Part shown: in pieces, positions 17,018-26,566 of the stretch
How positions within the stretch are numbered: the stretch's first letter is position 1
How the letters are laid out: every line of letters starts with the position of its first letter
Assembly: GCA_044236545.1 (NCBI GenBank)
Contig: JBIIGI010000003.1
Coordinates: forward strand, 8,753-72,752
DNA from: UBA6821 sp044236545
GTDB taxonomy: Bacteria; Verrucomicrobiota; Verrucomicrobiia; Chthoniobacterales; UBA6821
Direction of reading: 5' to 3'
DNA: 64,000 bases
Notes under the pieces: model-generated
What the model saw: the letters and a program-made list of their open reading frames with translations, nothing else
The model's database searches: none
What the model was told of the DNA's origin: nothing
Position numbers and translations under genes: made by a program

Positions 17018-19750
17018 ATGTCCCGCTACAAAGACACCGTCCGACTCCCCAAGACCGACTTCCCGATGAAGGCCGGTCTGGCCCAGCGTGAGCCGGAGTT
17101 GCTGGCCAAGTGGGAGAAGGAGGGGCTCTACGCCGCGATCCAGAAGGCCCGCGAAGGGGCTCCCAAGTTTGTCCTGCACGACGGGCCTCCCTTTGCCAAT
17201 GGCGATGTCCACATGGGGACCGCGCTCAACAAGGTGCTCAAGGATCTGGTCGTCAAATCGAAGACGATGGCCGGCTTCCAGTCCCCGTTCATCCCGGGAT
17301 GGGATTGCCACGGACTGCCGATCGAGTTCCGCGTGGTGAAGTCCTCGGCCGGGCTCACCCCCCTGCAGGTCCGCCAGAAGTCCGAGGAGTATGCCCGCAA
17401 GTTCATCGACATCCAGCGTGGCCAGTTCCGCAGACTCGGAGTCTTCGGTGACTGGGAGCACCCCTACCTGACGCTTGATCCCTCCTATGAGGCGGCGATC
17501 ATTCGCTCCTTCGGACGGATGGTGGAAAAGGGGCTCGTCTACCGGAGCAAGAAGCCGGTTCTCTGGAGCACCGGTGCCCAGACTGCCCTTGCCGAAGCGG
17601 AGGTCGAGTATCAGGAGAAGACATCGCCGGCGATCTTCGTGAAGTTTGCCGTCGATGCCGACGAGGCCGCCCGCCTTGGCCTCCCTGCCGAGAAGTCGCT
17701 CAGCGTCGTCATCTGGACCACGACTCCCTGGACTCTCCCGGCCAACCTTGCGATCGCCCTCCATGCCGACTTCGACTACGTCCTGCTGGAGAATGGCTCC
17801 GAGCGACTCATCGTCGCGGCGGGTCTGGCGGAGAAGTTCAAGGAAGCAACCGGACTGGAGTTGACCCAGCACGGCGTGGCCATCAAGGGTTCTTCCCTTC
17901 AGGGACTTCAGGCGCACCATCCCTTCCTCGATCGCTCCTCGACCGTGCACACGGCGGAGTTTGTGACGCTCGAGACCGGAAGCGGATGCGTTCACATCGC
18001 TCCCGGCCATGGTGACGACGATTATCAGTTGGGTCGGAAGGTCGGCCTCGATTTGCTCTCGCCTGTCGATGATTACGGCAGGTTCACCGAGGAGTGCGGC
18101 GTTCCCTCGCTGGTCGGCAAGAATGTCTTCGAGGGGAACGAGGAGGTGATCCGCATCCTCACGGAGAAGGGGGCGCTTATCGGCCGGCAGGATTACCAAC
18201 ACAGCTATCCCCATTGCTGGCGCTCGAAGACCCCGATTCTCTTCCGCGCCGTCGAGCAGTTCTTCATCCGCATCGATGCGCTTCGCGAAAACGCCCTTGC
18301 CGAGATCGATGCCACCAACTGGATCCCGCATTGGGGCCGCAACCGTATCCGCGGCACCGTCGAGTCACGTCCCGACTGGTGCATCTCCCGCCAGCGTACC
18401 TGGGGGGTTCCGCTGCCCGTTTTCTACACGCCCGAAGGGGAGCCGATCCTCGATCCCACCGTCATTGAGAAGGTCTCCGAAGTGGTCGCCGAGAAGGGAT
18501 CGAATGCCTGGTTCTCCCTCGATGATGCCGAGTGGTGCCGCCTGACCGGCGCGCCTGCCGGATCGGTCCGTCGCAACGACACCCTTGATGTCTGGATCGA
18601 CAGCGGCGTCAGCCACGAGGCGGTTTTGCGTGGCCGTCCCGAGCTTCAGTTCCCCGCCGATCTCTACCTTGAGGCGACCGACCAGCACCGCGGATGGTTC
18701 CAGTCGTCGCTGATGACCTCGGTGGCGCTCAACGGGAAGGCTCCCTACAAGACCGTCCTCACCCACGGCTTCGTGGTCGATGTCGACACGCGCCAGAAGA
18801 TCTCGAAGTCGAATCAGGGAGCCGGCGGCTACCAGAAGCCGACCGAGGCCGATCACTTCGTAAAGACCTACGGGGCCGACATCGTCCGTCTCTGGGCCAG
18901 TAGCGTCCAGTTCACAGACGATGTCCCGTTCTCGGAGGAGATCTTCGCGCGCCTCACCGATTCCTACCGCAGGATCCGCAACACCCTGCGCATCCTCCTA
19001 GCCAATCTGGCCGACTACGATGCCTCGGCGCCTGCGGTTGAGCCCACGGCCATCGACCGATGGATCCTGGCCCGTCTGCAGGAGACGGTGAACACCTGCC
19101 GCAAGGCCTACGAGGAGCTGGCCTTCCAGAAGGCTTATCAGGCGATCACCCAGTTCTGCGCCGTGGAGTTGAGCAGCATCTATGTCGACGTGACCAAGGA
19201 CCGTCTTTACTGCGATTCCGGAAATTCCTCCCGACGTCGCGCCACGCAGGCCGTGATGGCCAAGGTCTTCGAGGATCTCGTCCGACTGCTTGCGCCGATC
19301 CTTGCCTTCACCGCCGAGGAGGCCTGGGGACACTTTCGTTCCGGAAGCTCCGTCCATCTGGAACTCTTCCCCGAGGAGAAGTCTCCCGATCAGGAAATCC
19401 TCTCCCGTTTCGAGGCGCTTCAGTCGCTCCGCGCCGATGTGGCGCAGGCCCTTGAGAAGGCCCAGCGTGATGGTGTGATTGCCAAGCCGCTGGAAGCCAC
19501 CGTGGCCGTCACCACCGACGATCCCGTGATCCTGGCCGCCGCGGAGGGTGGGGGACTGGCCGAGATCGAGGAGTTCCTTATCCTGAGCAATCTCTCCATC
19601 GCCAAGGGAGCCAAGGATGTCGTGATCGGCAAGACGGAGTCCGCCAAGTGCGAGCGCTGCTGGCGTCACCGCGATGAGGTCGGGTCCCATGCGGAGCATC
19701 CCACGCTCTGCGGTCGCTGCGTGGATGCTGTCGTTGCGTTGGAGGTTTGA
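17018..19750 (+). CDS. ileS: Isoleucyl-tRNA synthetase
   Basis: IleS charges tRNA-Ile. The 910-residue protein has the class I signature HMGT (variant of HIGH) within PFANGDVHMGTALNKVLKD, and the KMSKS loop as KISKS. The editing domain lies between them (TTPWTLPANLA). The C-terminus carries a zinc-finger pair, CERCW and CGRC, as in bacterial-type IleRS. A GWDCHGLPIE motif confirms the Ile/Val/Leu subgroup, and length and zinc site point to Ile. lspA follows with only 9 bp between, which is a common bacterial arrangement. Confidence 0.97.
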   Translation: MSRYKDTVRLPKTDFPMKAGLAQREPELLAKWEKEGLYAAIQKAREGAPKFVLHDGPPFANGDVHMGTALNKVLKDLVVKSKTMAGFQSPFIPGWDCHGLPIEFRVVKSSAGLTPLQVRQKSEEYARKFIDIQRGQFRRLGVFGDWEHPYLTLDPSYEAAIIRSFGRMVEKGLVYRSKKPVLWSTGAQTALAEAEVEYQEKTSPAIFVKFAVDADEAARLGLPAEKSLSVVIWTTTPWTLPANLAIALHADFDYVLLENGSERLIVAAGLAEKFKEATGLELTQHGVAIKGSSLQGLQAHHPFLDRSSTVHTAEFVTLETGSGCVHIAPGHGDDDYQLGRKVGLDLLSPVDDYGRFTEECGVPSLVGKNVFEGNEEVIRILTEKGALIGRQDYQHSYPHCWRSKTPILFRAVEQFFIRIDALRENALAEIDATNWIPHWGRNRIRGTVESRPDWCISRQRTWGVPLPVFYTPEGEPILDPTVIEKVSEVVAEKGSNAWFSLDDAEWCRLTGAPAGSVRRNDTLDVWIDSGVSHEAVLRGRPELQFPADLYLEATDQHRGWFQSSLMTSVALNGKAPYKTVLTHGFVVDVDTRQKISKSNQGAGGYQKPTEADHFVKTYGADIVRLWASSVQFTDDVPFSEEIFARLTDSYRRIRNTLRILLANLADYDASAPAVEPTAIDRWILARLQETVNTCRKAYEELAFQKAYQAITQFCAVELSSIYVDVTKDRLYCDSGNSSRRRATQAVMAKVFEDLVRLLAPILAFTAEEAWGHFRSGSSVHLELFPEEKSPDQEILSRFEALQSLRADVAQALEKAQRDGVIAKPLEATVAVTTDDPVILAAAEGGGLAEIEEFLILSNLSIAKGAKDVVIGKTESAKCERCWRHRDEVGSHAEHPTLCGRCVDAVVALEV

Positions 19751-19759
19751 GGCGCTTGC

Positions 19760-20248
19760 ATGAATCGCACGAAGGGAATCCCGATGGCGCTCGCATGGTC
19801 ACTGATCGTGACCCTTGCCCTCGCTGATCAGCTTACCAAGATCCTGACGCTGCGCTTCATTCCGTATCAGGAATCGATTCCGGTCATTCCGGGATTCTTC
19901 AACCTGACCCATCTCCACAACACCGGAGCGGCTTTCAGCATGCTCCACGACAACAACCTCTTCTTCATCCTTCTCTCGTGCGCTGTCTTCATCACTCTGA
20001 TCGTTCTGCGCCGACACTTCTCCGGTCTGCTGATGCAGTGCGGATGGCTTCTCCTCCTCTCGGGAATCATCGGCAATGTGACCGACCGGATCAGGCTCGG
20101 CCATGTCGTCGATTTCCTCGACTTCCAGTTCGGCGGCTACCACTGGCCGGCATTCAATGTGGCCGACTCCTGCATCTGCATCGCCGCCGGACTTTTCCTG
20201 ATCTCTGGATTCGTCACCCCCAAGGAATCAACGCCAACCAACCCATGA
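19760..20248 (+). CDS. lspA: Lipoprotein signal peptidase (signal peptidase II)
   Basis: LspA cuts the signal peptide from diacylglyceryl-modified prolipoproteins in the inner membrane. The 162-residue protein has four hydrophobic segments. Conserved blocks include the early DQLTK, HNTGAAFS, the first catalytic aspartate in GNVTDRI followed by HVVDFLDF, and the second in FNVADS. Several lipobox proteins in this window are its likely substrates (20741, 23906, 45344). It sits between ileS and a DUF5069 gene, and its stop overlaps the start of the latter by 4 bp. Confidence 0.96.
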   Translation: MNRTKGIPMALAWSLIVTLALADQLTKILTLRFIPYQESIPVIPGFFNLTHLHNTGAAFSMLHDNNLFFILLSCAVFITLIVLRRHFSGLLMQCGWLLLLSGIIGNVTDRIRLGHVVDFLDFQFGGYHWPAFNVADSCICIAAGLFLISGFVTPKESTPTNP

Positions 20249-20664
20249 AAACGCCACGCACTCCCCACGACACGATCCACGGCCTAGTCTACTTTCCGCG
20301 CATGGTGGAGAAGATTCGTCTCCATGCCGCCGGGGAGTTGGCAGAGGATTGCATCCCGAACCTCGGAAAGGGGTTTGATGACCGCTGCTGCAAGTTTCTG
20401 GGAGTCCTCTACGACGAACTGGCCGCCCAGGTGAAGGCGGGGCTCTCCGATGAAGCGGTCTGGGATTGGGCCGTGAAGCACGGCGCCGAGCCGACCGTAG
20501 AGCAGATCGAGATCTGGAACGGCTTCATGACCAAGCGGGGGTGGCGGGATGACGTGAGCGAGATCCTGATCCGCCGCAAGAAAGAGAGCGGATTCGAGAC
20601 CCGAGACGAGATCCAGACCATGTTCGACTACATCGACGCGGATGAAGGTCGGACTCTCCGTTAG
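20245..20664 (+). CDS. DUF5069 family protein
   Basis: The start ATG at 20245 overlaps the lspA stop (ATGA), which favours it over longer upstream readings of the same frame. The 139-residue protein shows the features of DUF5069: HGLVYFPRMVEKIRLHAAG near the start, NLGKGFDDRCCKFLGV in the middle, and an aromatic-rich IWNGFMTKRGW further on. Function of the family is not known to me. No membrane segment or metal motif is clear. Coupling to lspA suggests co-expression with ileS-lspA. Confidence 0.8.
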   Translation: MKTPRTPHDTIHGLVYFPRMVEKIRLHAAGELAEDCIPNLGKGFDDRCCKFLGVLYDELAAQVKAGLSDEAVWDWAVKHGAEPTVEQIEIWNGFMTKRGWRDDVSEILIRRKKESGFETRDEIQTMFDYIDADEGRTLR

Positions 20665-20740
20665 GGATTCCCTAGATAAGGCTTACACATCCCCGTTTTT
20701 CACCCTTCATTTTTCATTCCGACCCTGCTAGGATGGGATC

Positions 20741-21199
20741 ATGAAGAAGTCCTCCCTCCTCTCGCTCGCTTCCAGTGCCGCCCTTCTTGCAGGTTGTACC
20801 ACGGAAATGGGTCCGAATGGTCAACCCCGCTCCGTGATGACCCCGATGGGGGCCGCGGTGGTTCAAGGACTGACCGCTGCTGGAATAGGTGCTGGAACAG
20901 GCGCCCTGATGAGAGGCGTGAATCCCGTGGCTGCGGGTGCCATCGCGGCCGGAGCCGGCAGCGTCGGATCACAGGCCATCAACGCATTTATTCCAAAGTC
21001 GAGCGGTTCCGGATCGGGTGGAGGCTATCAACAACAGCCCACCAACCAACAACTCTACACCCGCAACTCCAGCGGTGGCTTTGTTCCCGCCAAGATCAGC
21101 TACGTCCAGCAGCAGGACGGGACTTATATCCCCTCCTATCCGAGGGGGAGTCAACTCTTCCGTCAGTTGCCTAATGGCGCTTTCGCGCCGGTAAACTGA
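20741..21199 (+). CDS. Small glycine-rich lipoprotein
   Basis: This 152-residue protein starts with a lipoprotein signal peptide: a KK start, a short hydrophobic stretch and the lipobox LLAGC at residues ~15-19. The middle is rich in Gly and Ala (VQGLTAAGIGAGTGALM...AIAAGAGSVGS), like glycine-zipper segments of outer-membrane lipoproteins. The C-terminal part is rich in Gln, Ser and aromatic residues with two YxP-type repeats. No enzyme motif is seen. It is probably anchored in the outer membrane. The gap behind it (21200-21318) holds GGAACTCAGGAA (21219-21230), a reverse copy of the dispersed motif. Confidence 0.7.
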   Translation: MKKSSLLSLASSAALLAGCTTEMGPNGQPRSVMTPMGAAVVQGLTAAGIGAGTGALMRGVNPVAAGAIAAGAGSVGSQAINAFIPKSSGSGSGGGYQQQPTNQQLYTRNSSGGFVPAKISYVQQQDGTYIPSYPRGSQLFRQLPNGAFAPVN

Positions 21200-21318
21200 T
21201 CTTCCGAAAGAAGTAATCAGGAACTCAGGAAAATAGGGAGGGTCAAGGGAGTTGCTGTGGCAATTTCCGATGGGCAGGCCGCATTTTTTCAGATCACCAG
21301 CCTAAACTGCTAGGGCCT

Positions 21319-23331
21319 CTAAGCATCCTTTGATGACTCAGGAAGTTTGATTGCTAGCAACCGGAGGCTGTTGATCACCACGAGTAGCGTGCTGCCCTCA
21401 TGGGCGGCGACCCCGAGTGTGAGTGGGACCGGGTAGATGAAGGCGGCGCAGACCATCACGAGGACGGTGCCGAGGGCGACGATGATGTTCTGGGTGATGA
21501 TTCCCTTGGCCTGAACGCTCAACAGGCGTGCCAGGAGGAAGTTCTCGATCCGATCATTCATCAGCACCACCTCTGCTTGCTCGAGCGCGGCGTCGGAGCC
21601 GCGCGCACCCATGGCCACGCCGACATCGGCGGCCGCGATGCAGGGAGCATCATTCACTCCATCCCCGATCATGGCGACGCGCACTTTGCCACCCTCCTTG
21701 AGATTCTCGACGGCCTCGACTTTCTTATCCGGCGACAGTTCTGAGAGGATCTCTCCGATGCCGACCTTTGTACCTATCAACTGGGCGGCATCTCGGTGAT
21801 CTCCCGTGAGCATCACGGTGCGGACTCCCTGCCGGTGGAGGGCCTTGAGGGTGAGGGCCGATTCCGGCCTCACCTCGTCGGTGAAGACCATTCTTCCCAA
21901 GAGATTATCGCCTGCAACCCAGACAACGGCACCCGCTGTTTTTCCTGCGGGTGGCAGCTCCCGGCCCGCAAAACGCTCGAGTCCCAGAACGAGCTTCCGG
22001 CTTCCCATGACATAGGTCTCCCCGTTGACGTTGGCCCGGACTCCCTTGCCGAGGATGGTTTCGAAGTTGGCCGCCTCCATGGCGGGAGTGCCCCAGGTTG
22101 CGGCGATCCTCCGGATCGCACGGGAGAGGGGATGCTCGGAGAGCCGTGCCAGTGAATGGGCGACTTTGCGGAACTGTTCCTCCGATCCCTCGAAGACGTC
22201 GATCTCAGCGAGGGTCAGGTTTCCCGAGGTCAGGGTGCCAGTCTTATCGAGGGCGACGACGCTGACATTGGCGAGTGTCTCGATGGCGGCGCCGCCGCGA
22301 TAGAGGATTCCACGCCTCGCACCGCTTGCAATGGCCGAGAGGATTGCCGAGGGGACCGAGAGAACCAGGGCGCAGGGGGATGCGACGACCAGCAGGGTCA
22401 TGGTCCGGTAGAAGGCGCTGGCGCTTCCGTCGAGAGTCTCAAACGGGGGGAGCCCGAGCGCCAGCCACCAGACAAAGAACATCACGGTGCAGAGGGAGAG
22501 GATCGTCCAGGTGTAGCCGGTACCGAATTTGTCGGTGAAGCGCTGGGAGGGAGCCTTCAGATTCTGGGCGTTCTGGATCAGGCGGATGATCTTCTGCAGG
22601 GAACTCTCGCTGGCCGGTCGCAGGACGCGTCCTTCAAGAACGCCCCAGAGGTTGATCGTGCCGGAGAGGGCGGTGTCGCCTGGTCGCTTCGGGACGGGAA
22701 TGGCCTCGCCGGTCATGTTCGACTCGTCGCAGGCGCTCTCTCCCTTGACCACCTCCATGTCGGTGGGGATCTGTTCGCCCGTGGTCACCAGCACGATCAT
22801 CCCGGGGGAGAGTTGCTCGACCGGAATCTGCTCCTCCCGGCCTTCCCGGAGGACGCGGGCCATCTTCGGGGCGCCGCGGAAGAGGGCGTCGATCGCCTTC
22901 TTGGTCCGTCCCATCGCGAAGTGCTCCATGGCTCCCGAGGCCGAGAAGAGAAAGAGCAGGAGGGCCCCCTCGCGCCATGCACCGATGATCCCGGCGCCCA
23001 CCGCGACGGCAAGCATCAGGAAGTGGACGTCGAGTTGTCCTTTCCGGATGCGTTCCCAGGCGTCCCCCGCCGCATCCCAGCCTCCGCAGAGATAGGCGAG
23101 GAGATAGAGGACCGTGGCGGCCATCTGGTTGTGGAAGATCCATTCCGTGAGAAGCCCTAGGACCCCGAAGAGAAGGCACCCCGCCGCCAGCGAGGCCATC
23201 AGGCGCCACTCCTCGTGCTCTTCATCATCGCCGAAGGGGGCGTGGGCACGCGCCGCATACTGAGGGAAGCAGGCATTGCATCCCTCCTTGAGGCGTGAGA
23301 GGAGGTCGTGGTTGGCGGCTGACGGGGGCAT
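21319..23331 (-). CDS. Heavy-metal P1B-type ATPase, SPC subgroup
   Basis: This is a membrane pump with the P-type ATPase hallmarks: phosphorylation motif DKTGTLT, TGD loop as MLTGDHRD, the SEHPL motif of heavy-metal pumps, and GDGVNDAP. The membrane metal site reads SPC (ASPCALVL) rather than CPC, and the last membrane helices carry HEGST. SPC plus HEG(G/S)T marks the P1B-4 group, reported for cobalt, iron or zinc efflux. The metal here is therefore inferred. No N-terminal heavy-metal-associated CxxC domain is present, only a short CNAC. A GTG at 23388 would add 19 residues; the ATG at 23331 is preferred because it leaves room for the divergent promoter. Confidence 0.88.
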   Translation of the reverse strand: MPPSAANHDLLSRLKEGCNACFPQYAARAHAPFGDDEEHEEWRLMASLAAGCLLFGVLGLLTEWIFHNQMAATVLYLLAYLCGGWDAAGDAWERIRKGQLDVHFLMLAVAVGAGIIGAWREGALLLFLFSASGAMEHFAMGRTKKAIDALFRGAPKMARVLREGREEQIPVEQLSPGMIVLVTTGEQIPTDMEVVKGESACDESNMTGEAIPVPKRPGDTALSGTINLWGVLEGRVLRPASESSLQKIIRLIQNAQNLKAPSQRFTDKFGTGYTWTILSLCTVMFFVWWLALGLPPFETLDGSASAFYRTMTLLVVASPCALVLSVPSAILSAIASGARRGILYRGGAAIETLANVSVVALDKTGTLTSGNLTLAEIDVFEGSEEQFRKVAHSLARLSEHPLSRAIRRIAATWGTPAMEAANFETILGKGVRANVNGETYVMGSRKLVLGLERFAGRELPPAGKTAGAVVWVAGDNLLGRMVFTDEVRPESALTLKALHRQGVRTVMLTGDHRDAAQLIGTKVGIGEILSELSPDKKVEAVENLKEGGKVRVAMIGDGVNDAPCIAAADVGVAMGARGSDAALEQAEVVLMNDRIENFLLARLLSVQAKGIITQNIIVALGTVLVMVCAAFIYPVPLTLGVAAHEGSTLLVVINSLRLLAIKLPESSKDA

Positions 23332-23416
23332 GGGAAAAAAGCTATCGGGGCTACGGAGAGTGTCAAAACAGGAGAATCTGCTTCCCACGCGGCTTCAGGA
23401 GGTTTCCCATAAGGGG

Positions 23417-23896
23417 ATGAACCGACTCGTAGCTGCGGATGAATTGGCGGCCCTTGGCGCGGAGTATGCCGCTATGGGGAAGAAACTGGTGCTCACCAAC
23501 GGCTGTTTCGATCTGCTTCACACGGGACATGTCCGCTATCTCGAGCAGGCGCGGGAGTGCGGGGACGCCCTGATCGTGGCCGTCAACAGCGACGCCTCGG
23601 TCCGCGAACTCAAGGGCCCCGATCGCCCCCTCAACGGCGAGCTCGACCGCGCCGAGGTGCTGGCGGCGCTCCGCTGCGTGGACCATGTGACGATCTTCAC
23701 CGGGAAGCGCGTGACCGAAGTGATCCGCTCCCTGCGGCCCGCCATCTATGCCAAGGGAGGAGACTACACCCTGGAGACGCTTGATTCCGGGGAACGGGAG
23801 GCCCTCGAGGAAGTCGGGGCCAAGATCAGCCTTCTCCAATTGGTGCCGGGTCGCTCGACCACGGGCATTCTGGAGAGGGCCAGACGGGAAGAATAA
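23417..23896 (+). CDS. rfaE2: D-glycero-beta-D-manno-heptose 1-phosphate adenylyltransferase
   Basis: This cytidylyltransferase-fold enzyme makes ADP-heptose precursor for the LPS inner core. The start is the ATG at 23417, preceded by AAGGGG; the longer reading of the frame has no family support upstream. The 159-residue protein carries NGCFDLLHTGHVRYL (nucleotide-binding HxGH), AVNSDASVRELKGPDRPL, and the C-terminal LVPGRSTTGI with the (S/T)T segment typical of the family. It matches the C-terminal domain of E. coli HldE, so the kinase domain must be encoded elsewhere. It is divergent from the metal ATPase. Confidence 0.93.
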   Translation: MNRLVAADELAALGAEYAAMGKKLVLTNGCFDLLHTGHVRYLEQARECGDALIVAVNSDASVRELKGPDRPLNGELDRAEVLAALRCVDHVTIFTGKRVTEVIRSLRPAIYAKGGDYTLETLDSGEREALEEVGAKISLLQLVPGRSTTGILERARREE

Positions 23897-23905
23897 GGCC
23901 TCCGA

Positions 23906-24379
23906 TCAGTACTGGGGCGGGCCGATGAGTCGGACGGAGGGGTCGGTCCAGCGCTTGTCGGGATAGATGAGGGGTGCGTTCGTTGAGGTGACGGTGGCGC
24001 CGGTGAGGACGAACTCCGGGTAGAAGCTGTCGCTGGCAGGTTCGTAGACTTTCTCTCCTGAGAAGTGTCCGGTGAGGCGGTACTCGTAATTGTTATCACA
24101 ACCGATGTCGTTTCGATCGCGGTCAGGTGCCAGCTTCTTCTGCTCGTTGAACATGACAAGCTGCGACTGCTTCCAGGGCTCTCCCGGCTTCCTGACCCAG
24201 CCCCACATCTTGTAGTCGACCTTGTAGAAGCGGCGCCCGATATAATAGGGACCCTGCTTTTCACCGGAAATGGCCCGGGAAAGAGCCTGGCGGTCCTCCG
24301 GGGTCTGGTACACGATCGGCGCCTCGCATCCTGCAAGGAGAAGGAGGCAGGCAATCAGTGAGGGCAGGAGTCTTTTCAC
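23906..24379 (-). CDS. Predicted lipoprotein of unknown function
   Basis: The GTG start gives a 157-residue protein with a signal peptide ending in the lipobox LLAGC (about residues 14-18). The mature part is short and polar with several aromatic residues (PYYIGRRFYKVDYKMWGW). A segment IGCDNNYEYRLTGHFSGEKVY suggests a small beta domain. I do not recognise a family. Its start overlaps the stop of the DUF4380 gene upstream (GTGA), so the two are likely co-translated. Confidence 0.65.
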   Translation of the reverse strand: MKRLLPSLIACLLLLAGCEAPIVYQTPEDRQALSRAISGEKQGPYYIGRRFYKVDYKMWGWVRKPGEPWKQSQLVMFNEQKKLAPDRDRNDIGCDNNYEYRLTGHFSGEKVYEPASDSFYPEFVLTGATVTSTNAPLIYPDKRWTDPSVRLIGPPQY

Positions 24380-25308
24380 GGGTGGTCTCGGAGGATGGGT
24401 GTCAGGAGTTCAGTGAGAGAGGATTCGTCTTCCGGATCCATTCCGGCCGGGGCTTTCATGAGATGCCATGTCTCGGGATGGGATGTGCTTTCACCCGGGT
24501 GTAGGGTTGCCAGGGGGCCGAGCGACTCGATCTCAAGCATCTCCCCGTTGGTGAAGGTCTCGAAGTTGCAGCCGCCATCCGGATAGGTGGCTCCTTTCAC
24601 CAAGGGGAATTTCTTGAGGAAAAGCTCCCCGCCCAGCAGGTATCCAACCCATCGTTCCTCGTGTGCCAAGCCGATCTTTGTGGGTGTTCCATGCTCCTGC
24701 TGCCGGAGGAGCATGAAGGAGCGGCCGATCTTCCAACGGGGGTCACTCAGGTCGGTGTAGGGCCAGAGAACCATCGTCCTGTTCGGTAGGAGGTCGCGGG
24801 GGTGCTCCCCGAGGGAGGGCTGGGGGATGATCTCGGTGCCGCCCGGCGCCATGACGCTCAATGCCCAGGTTGCCAGCGTGACGGGGGAATCCCCCTCGTT
24901 GGTGACTGTGTGGAGTAGTTCAAGGCGTGATCCCGAGGTGCCGAGGAGCAGTGTGAGGTCCTTGCGCAGAGGATGGGGTGAGTTCATCCGGCTCGAGATG
25001 ACGATCTCCCCGTTTTTTCCCCGCGTCCAGGAGACGGGCTCGTTGTCGCGGTGATAGCTGAGCAACTCGTCCTCAGGGGCGATCCAGAGGCGGTGTCCTC
25101 CGCGGATCATCCACTCCCGCTCGCGTGTCCCGCCGAGCTGGTCGGGGTAGTTTTTCAGTACGTTAGTTTCTCCGGGCCTCCGGTAGACGAGGATGCGGGG
25201 GCCAACGTCAAGCGTGGCGACGATCTCAACGTCGCCATTGGCAAGGCGCAGGCAGTTGGGCCATCCGCCGTGGGAGACGGTCTCTGGGGCGGCTGTCTGA
25301 GGGGTCAA
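24376..25308 (-). CDS. DUF4380-like protein (aldose mutarotase-like fold)
   Basis: The 310-residue protein has the look of DUF4380 or related mutarotase-fold proteins: LDVGPRILVYRRPGETNVL, WMIRGGHRLWIAPED, then LLHTVTNEGDSPVTLATWAL and a late GGCNFETFTNGEMLEIESLGP, which together form a galactose-mutarotase-like beta-sandwich. The catalytic residues of true mutarotases are not clearly present, so a sugar-binding role is only inferred. The start is a TTG; no better ATG lies upstream in frame. It lies just downstream of dnaN. Confidence 0.65.
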   Translation of the reverse strand: MTPQTAAPETVSHGGWPNCLRLANGDVEIVATLDVGPRILVYRRPGETNVLKNYPDQLGGTREREWMIRGGHRLWIAPEDELLSYHRDNEPVSWTRGKNGEIVISSRMNSPHPLRKDLTLLLGTSGSRLELLHTVTNEGDSPVTLATWALSVMAPGGTEIIPQPSLGEHPRDLLPNRTMVLWPYTDLSDPRWKIGRSFMLLRQQEHGTPTKIGLAHEERWVGYLLGGELFLKKFPLVKGATYPDGGCNFETFTNGEMLEIESLGPLATLHPGESTSHPETWHLMKAPAGMDPEDESSLTELLTPILRDHP

Positions 25309-25355
25309 GGAGTTCAGGCTGTGGTCGTGATGCGACGCTACGCCTCCTTCCGGTT

Positions 25356-26468
25356 TTACACCGAGACGCGCATCGGCATCAGCACGTAGAGAAAGCGCTG
25401 GGCCGAGTTGATCTTGATAACGCCGGGACTCATCTCGTCGATGAGTTCCAGGGCGATGGTGTCGTCGGAGAGATTGCGGAGAGGATCGATCAGAAACTCG
25501 GGATTGAACGCGATCGCGAGGTCGCGGCCCTTGTAGGCCACGGCAAGCGATTCCTTGGCCTCGCCGACCTCGGGGGTGTTCGAGGTGATATCGAGGTTGT
25601 TCTTGGTGAAGTTGAGGCGAACGGAACCGCTCTTGTCACTGCTGAGCAGGGAGACGCGGCGCACCGACTGGAGGAGGGTCTCACGCTCAAGGGAGACGCG
25701 CTCCTTGGCCTCGCCGGGAATCACCTGGCGGTAGTTCGGATAGGTGCCGTCGACGAGTTTGGTTGCAAGCACGGTGGCGCCGAGGTCGAAGGCGACCATG
25801 TTGTCACCGACGTGGAGGCGGACATCCCTGTCATCGACGAGGAGGCGCTGGAGTTCGCCGATCGCCTTGGTCGGGACGATGAAGTCGCGCTCGTGACCCT
25901 CAGGATACTTGATCTCTCCAAGTTCGGCATCGCAGAGGGCGAGGCGGCGTCCGTCCGTGGCCACCAGGGTGAGGCGACCGTCGCGGAAGGAGAAGAGGAT
26001 TCCGTTGAGGACATAACGGGATTCGTCGAGGGAGATGGAGTAGGAAGTCTTGCGCAGGCCCTCCTTGAGTTCGCCCTGCTTCATCGAGAATCCACGCTTT
26101 TCCTCCAGTGAGGGGAAGGCTGGATATTCTTCCTTCGGGAGGCCGAAGACCTTGAAGAAGCTGGGACCGCTGCGGATGGAGGTGACGTTGCGGCCGTCGG
26201 TCTCCATCTCGACCTCCTCGGCGGGAAGTTCGCGGATGATGGAGAGAAGGCGACGGGCCGGAAGGGTGGTCGATCCGGGTTTCTCGACGGTGGCCGGGGT
26301 TTCCGTCCGCACGCTCACATCGAGATCGGTGGCCGTGAGTTGAAGTCCGCTCCCCGTTGTCTCGAGAAGGACGTTCGAGAGGACGGGAAGGGTGACCTTG
26401 TTGGAGACGATGTTCTGGATGCGCTGGAGTCCGTCGAGCAGCGCCTGCTTGGTAACCGTGAATTTCAT
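25356..26468 (-). CDS. dnaN: DNA polymerase III sliding clamp, beta subunit
   Basis: The clamp tethers DNA polymerase to DNA. The 370-residue product has normal length and three repeated clamp domains. Typical segments are LQRIQNIVSNKVTLPVLSNVLLE at the start (a 23-residue block at about 14-36), LNGILF, LVATDGRRLA, and the C-terminal VLMPMRV ending like the family's (MPMRL). It follows dnaA with a 98-bp gap, the normal dnaA-dnaN order. Confidence 0.97.
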   Translation of the reverse strand: MKFTVTKQALLDGLQRIQNIVSNKVTLPVLSNVLLETTGSGLQLTATDLDVSVRTETPATVEKPGSTTLPARRLLSIIRELPAEEVEMETDGRNVTSIRSGPSFFKVFGLPKEEYPAFPSLEEKRGFSMKQGELKEGLRKTSYSISLDESRYVLNGILFSFRDGRLTLVATDGRRLALCDAELGEIKYPEGHERDFIVPTKAIGELQRLLVDDRDVRLHVGDNMVAFDLGATVLATKLVDGTYPNYRQVIPGEAKERVSLERETLLQSVRRVSLLSSDKSGSVRLNFTKNNLDITSNTPEVGEAKESLAVAYKGRDLAIAFNPEFLIDPLRNLSDDTIALELIDEMSPGVIKINSAQRFLYVLMPMRVSV

Positions 26469-26566
26469 GAATTGTGTGAGATGCTCCGGAAATCCGGAAT
26501 AGACTTCTGGATAGATCCGGAGAGGGGTGCTGTCAAAGTGATTCTGGCAAAATCACCCCGGAACCA

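Noticed and set aside
26469..26566. Replication origin between dnaA and dnaN
   Set aside because: Only one poor match to a DnaA box (CTATCCAGA) was found.
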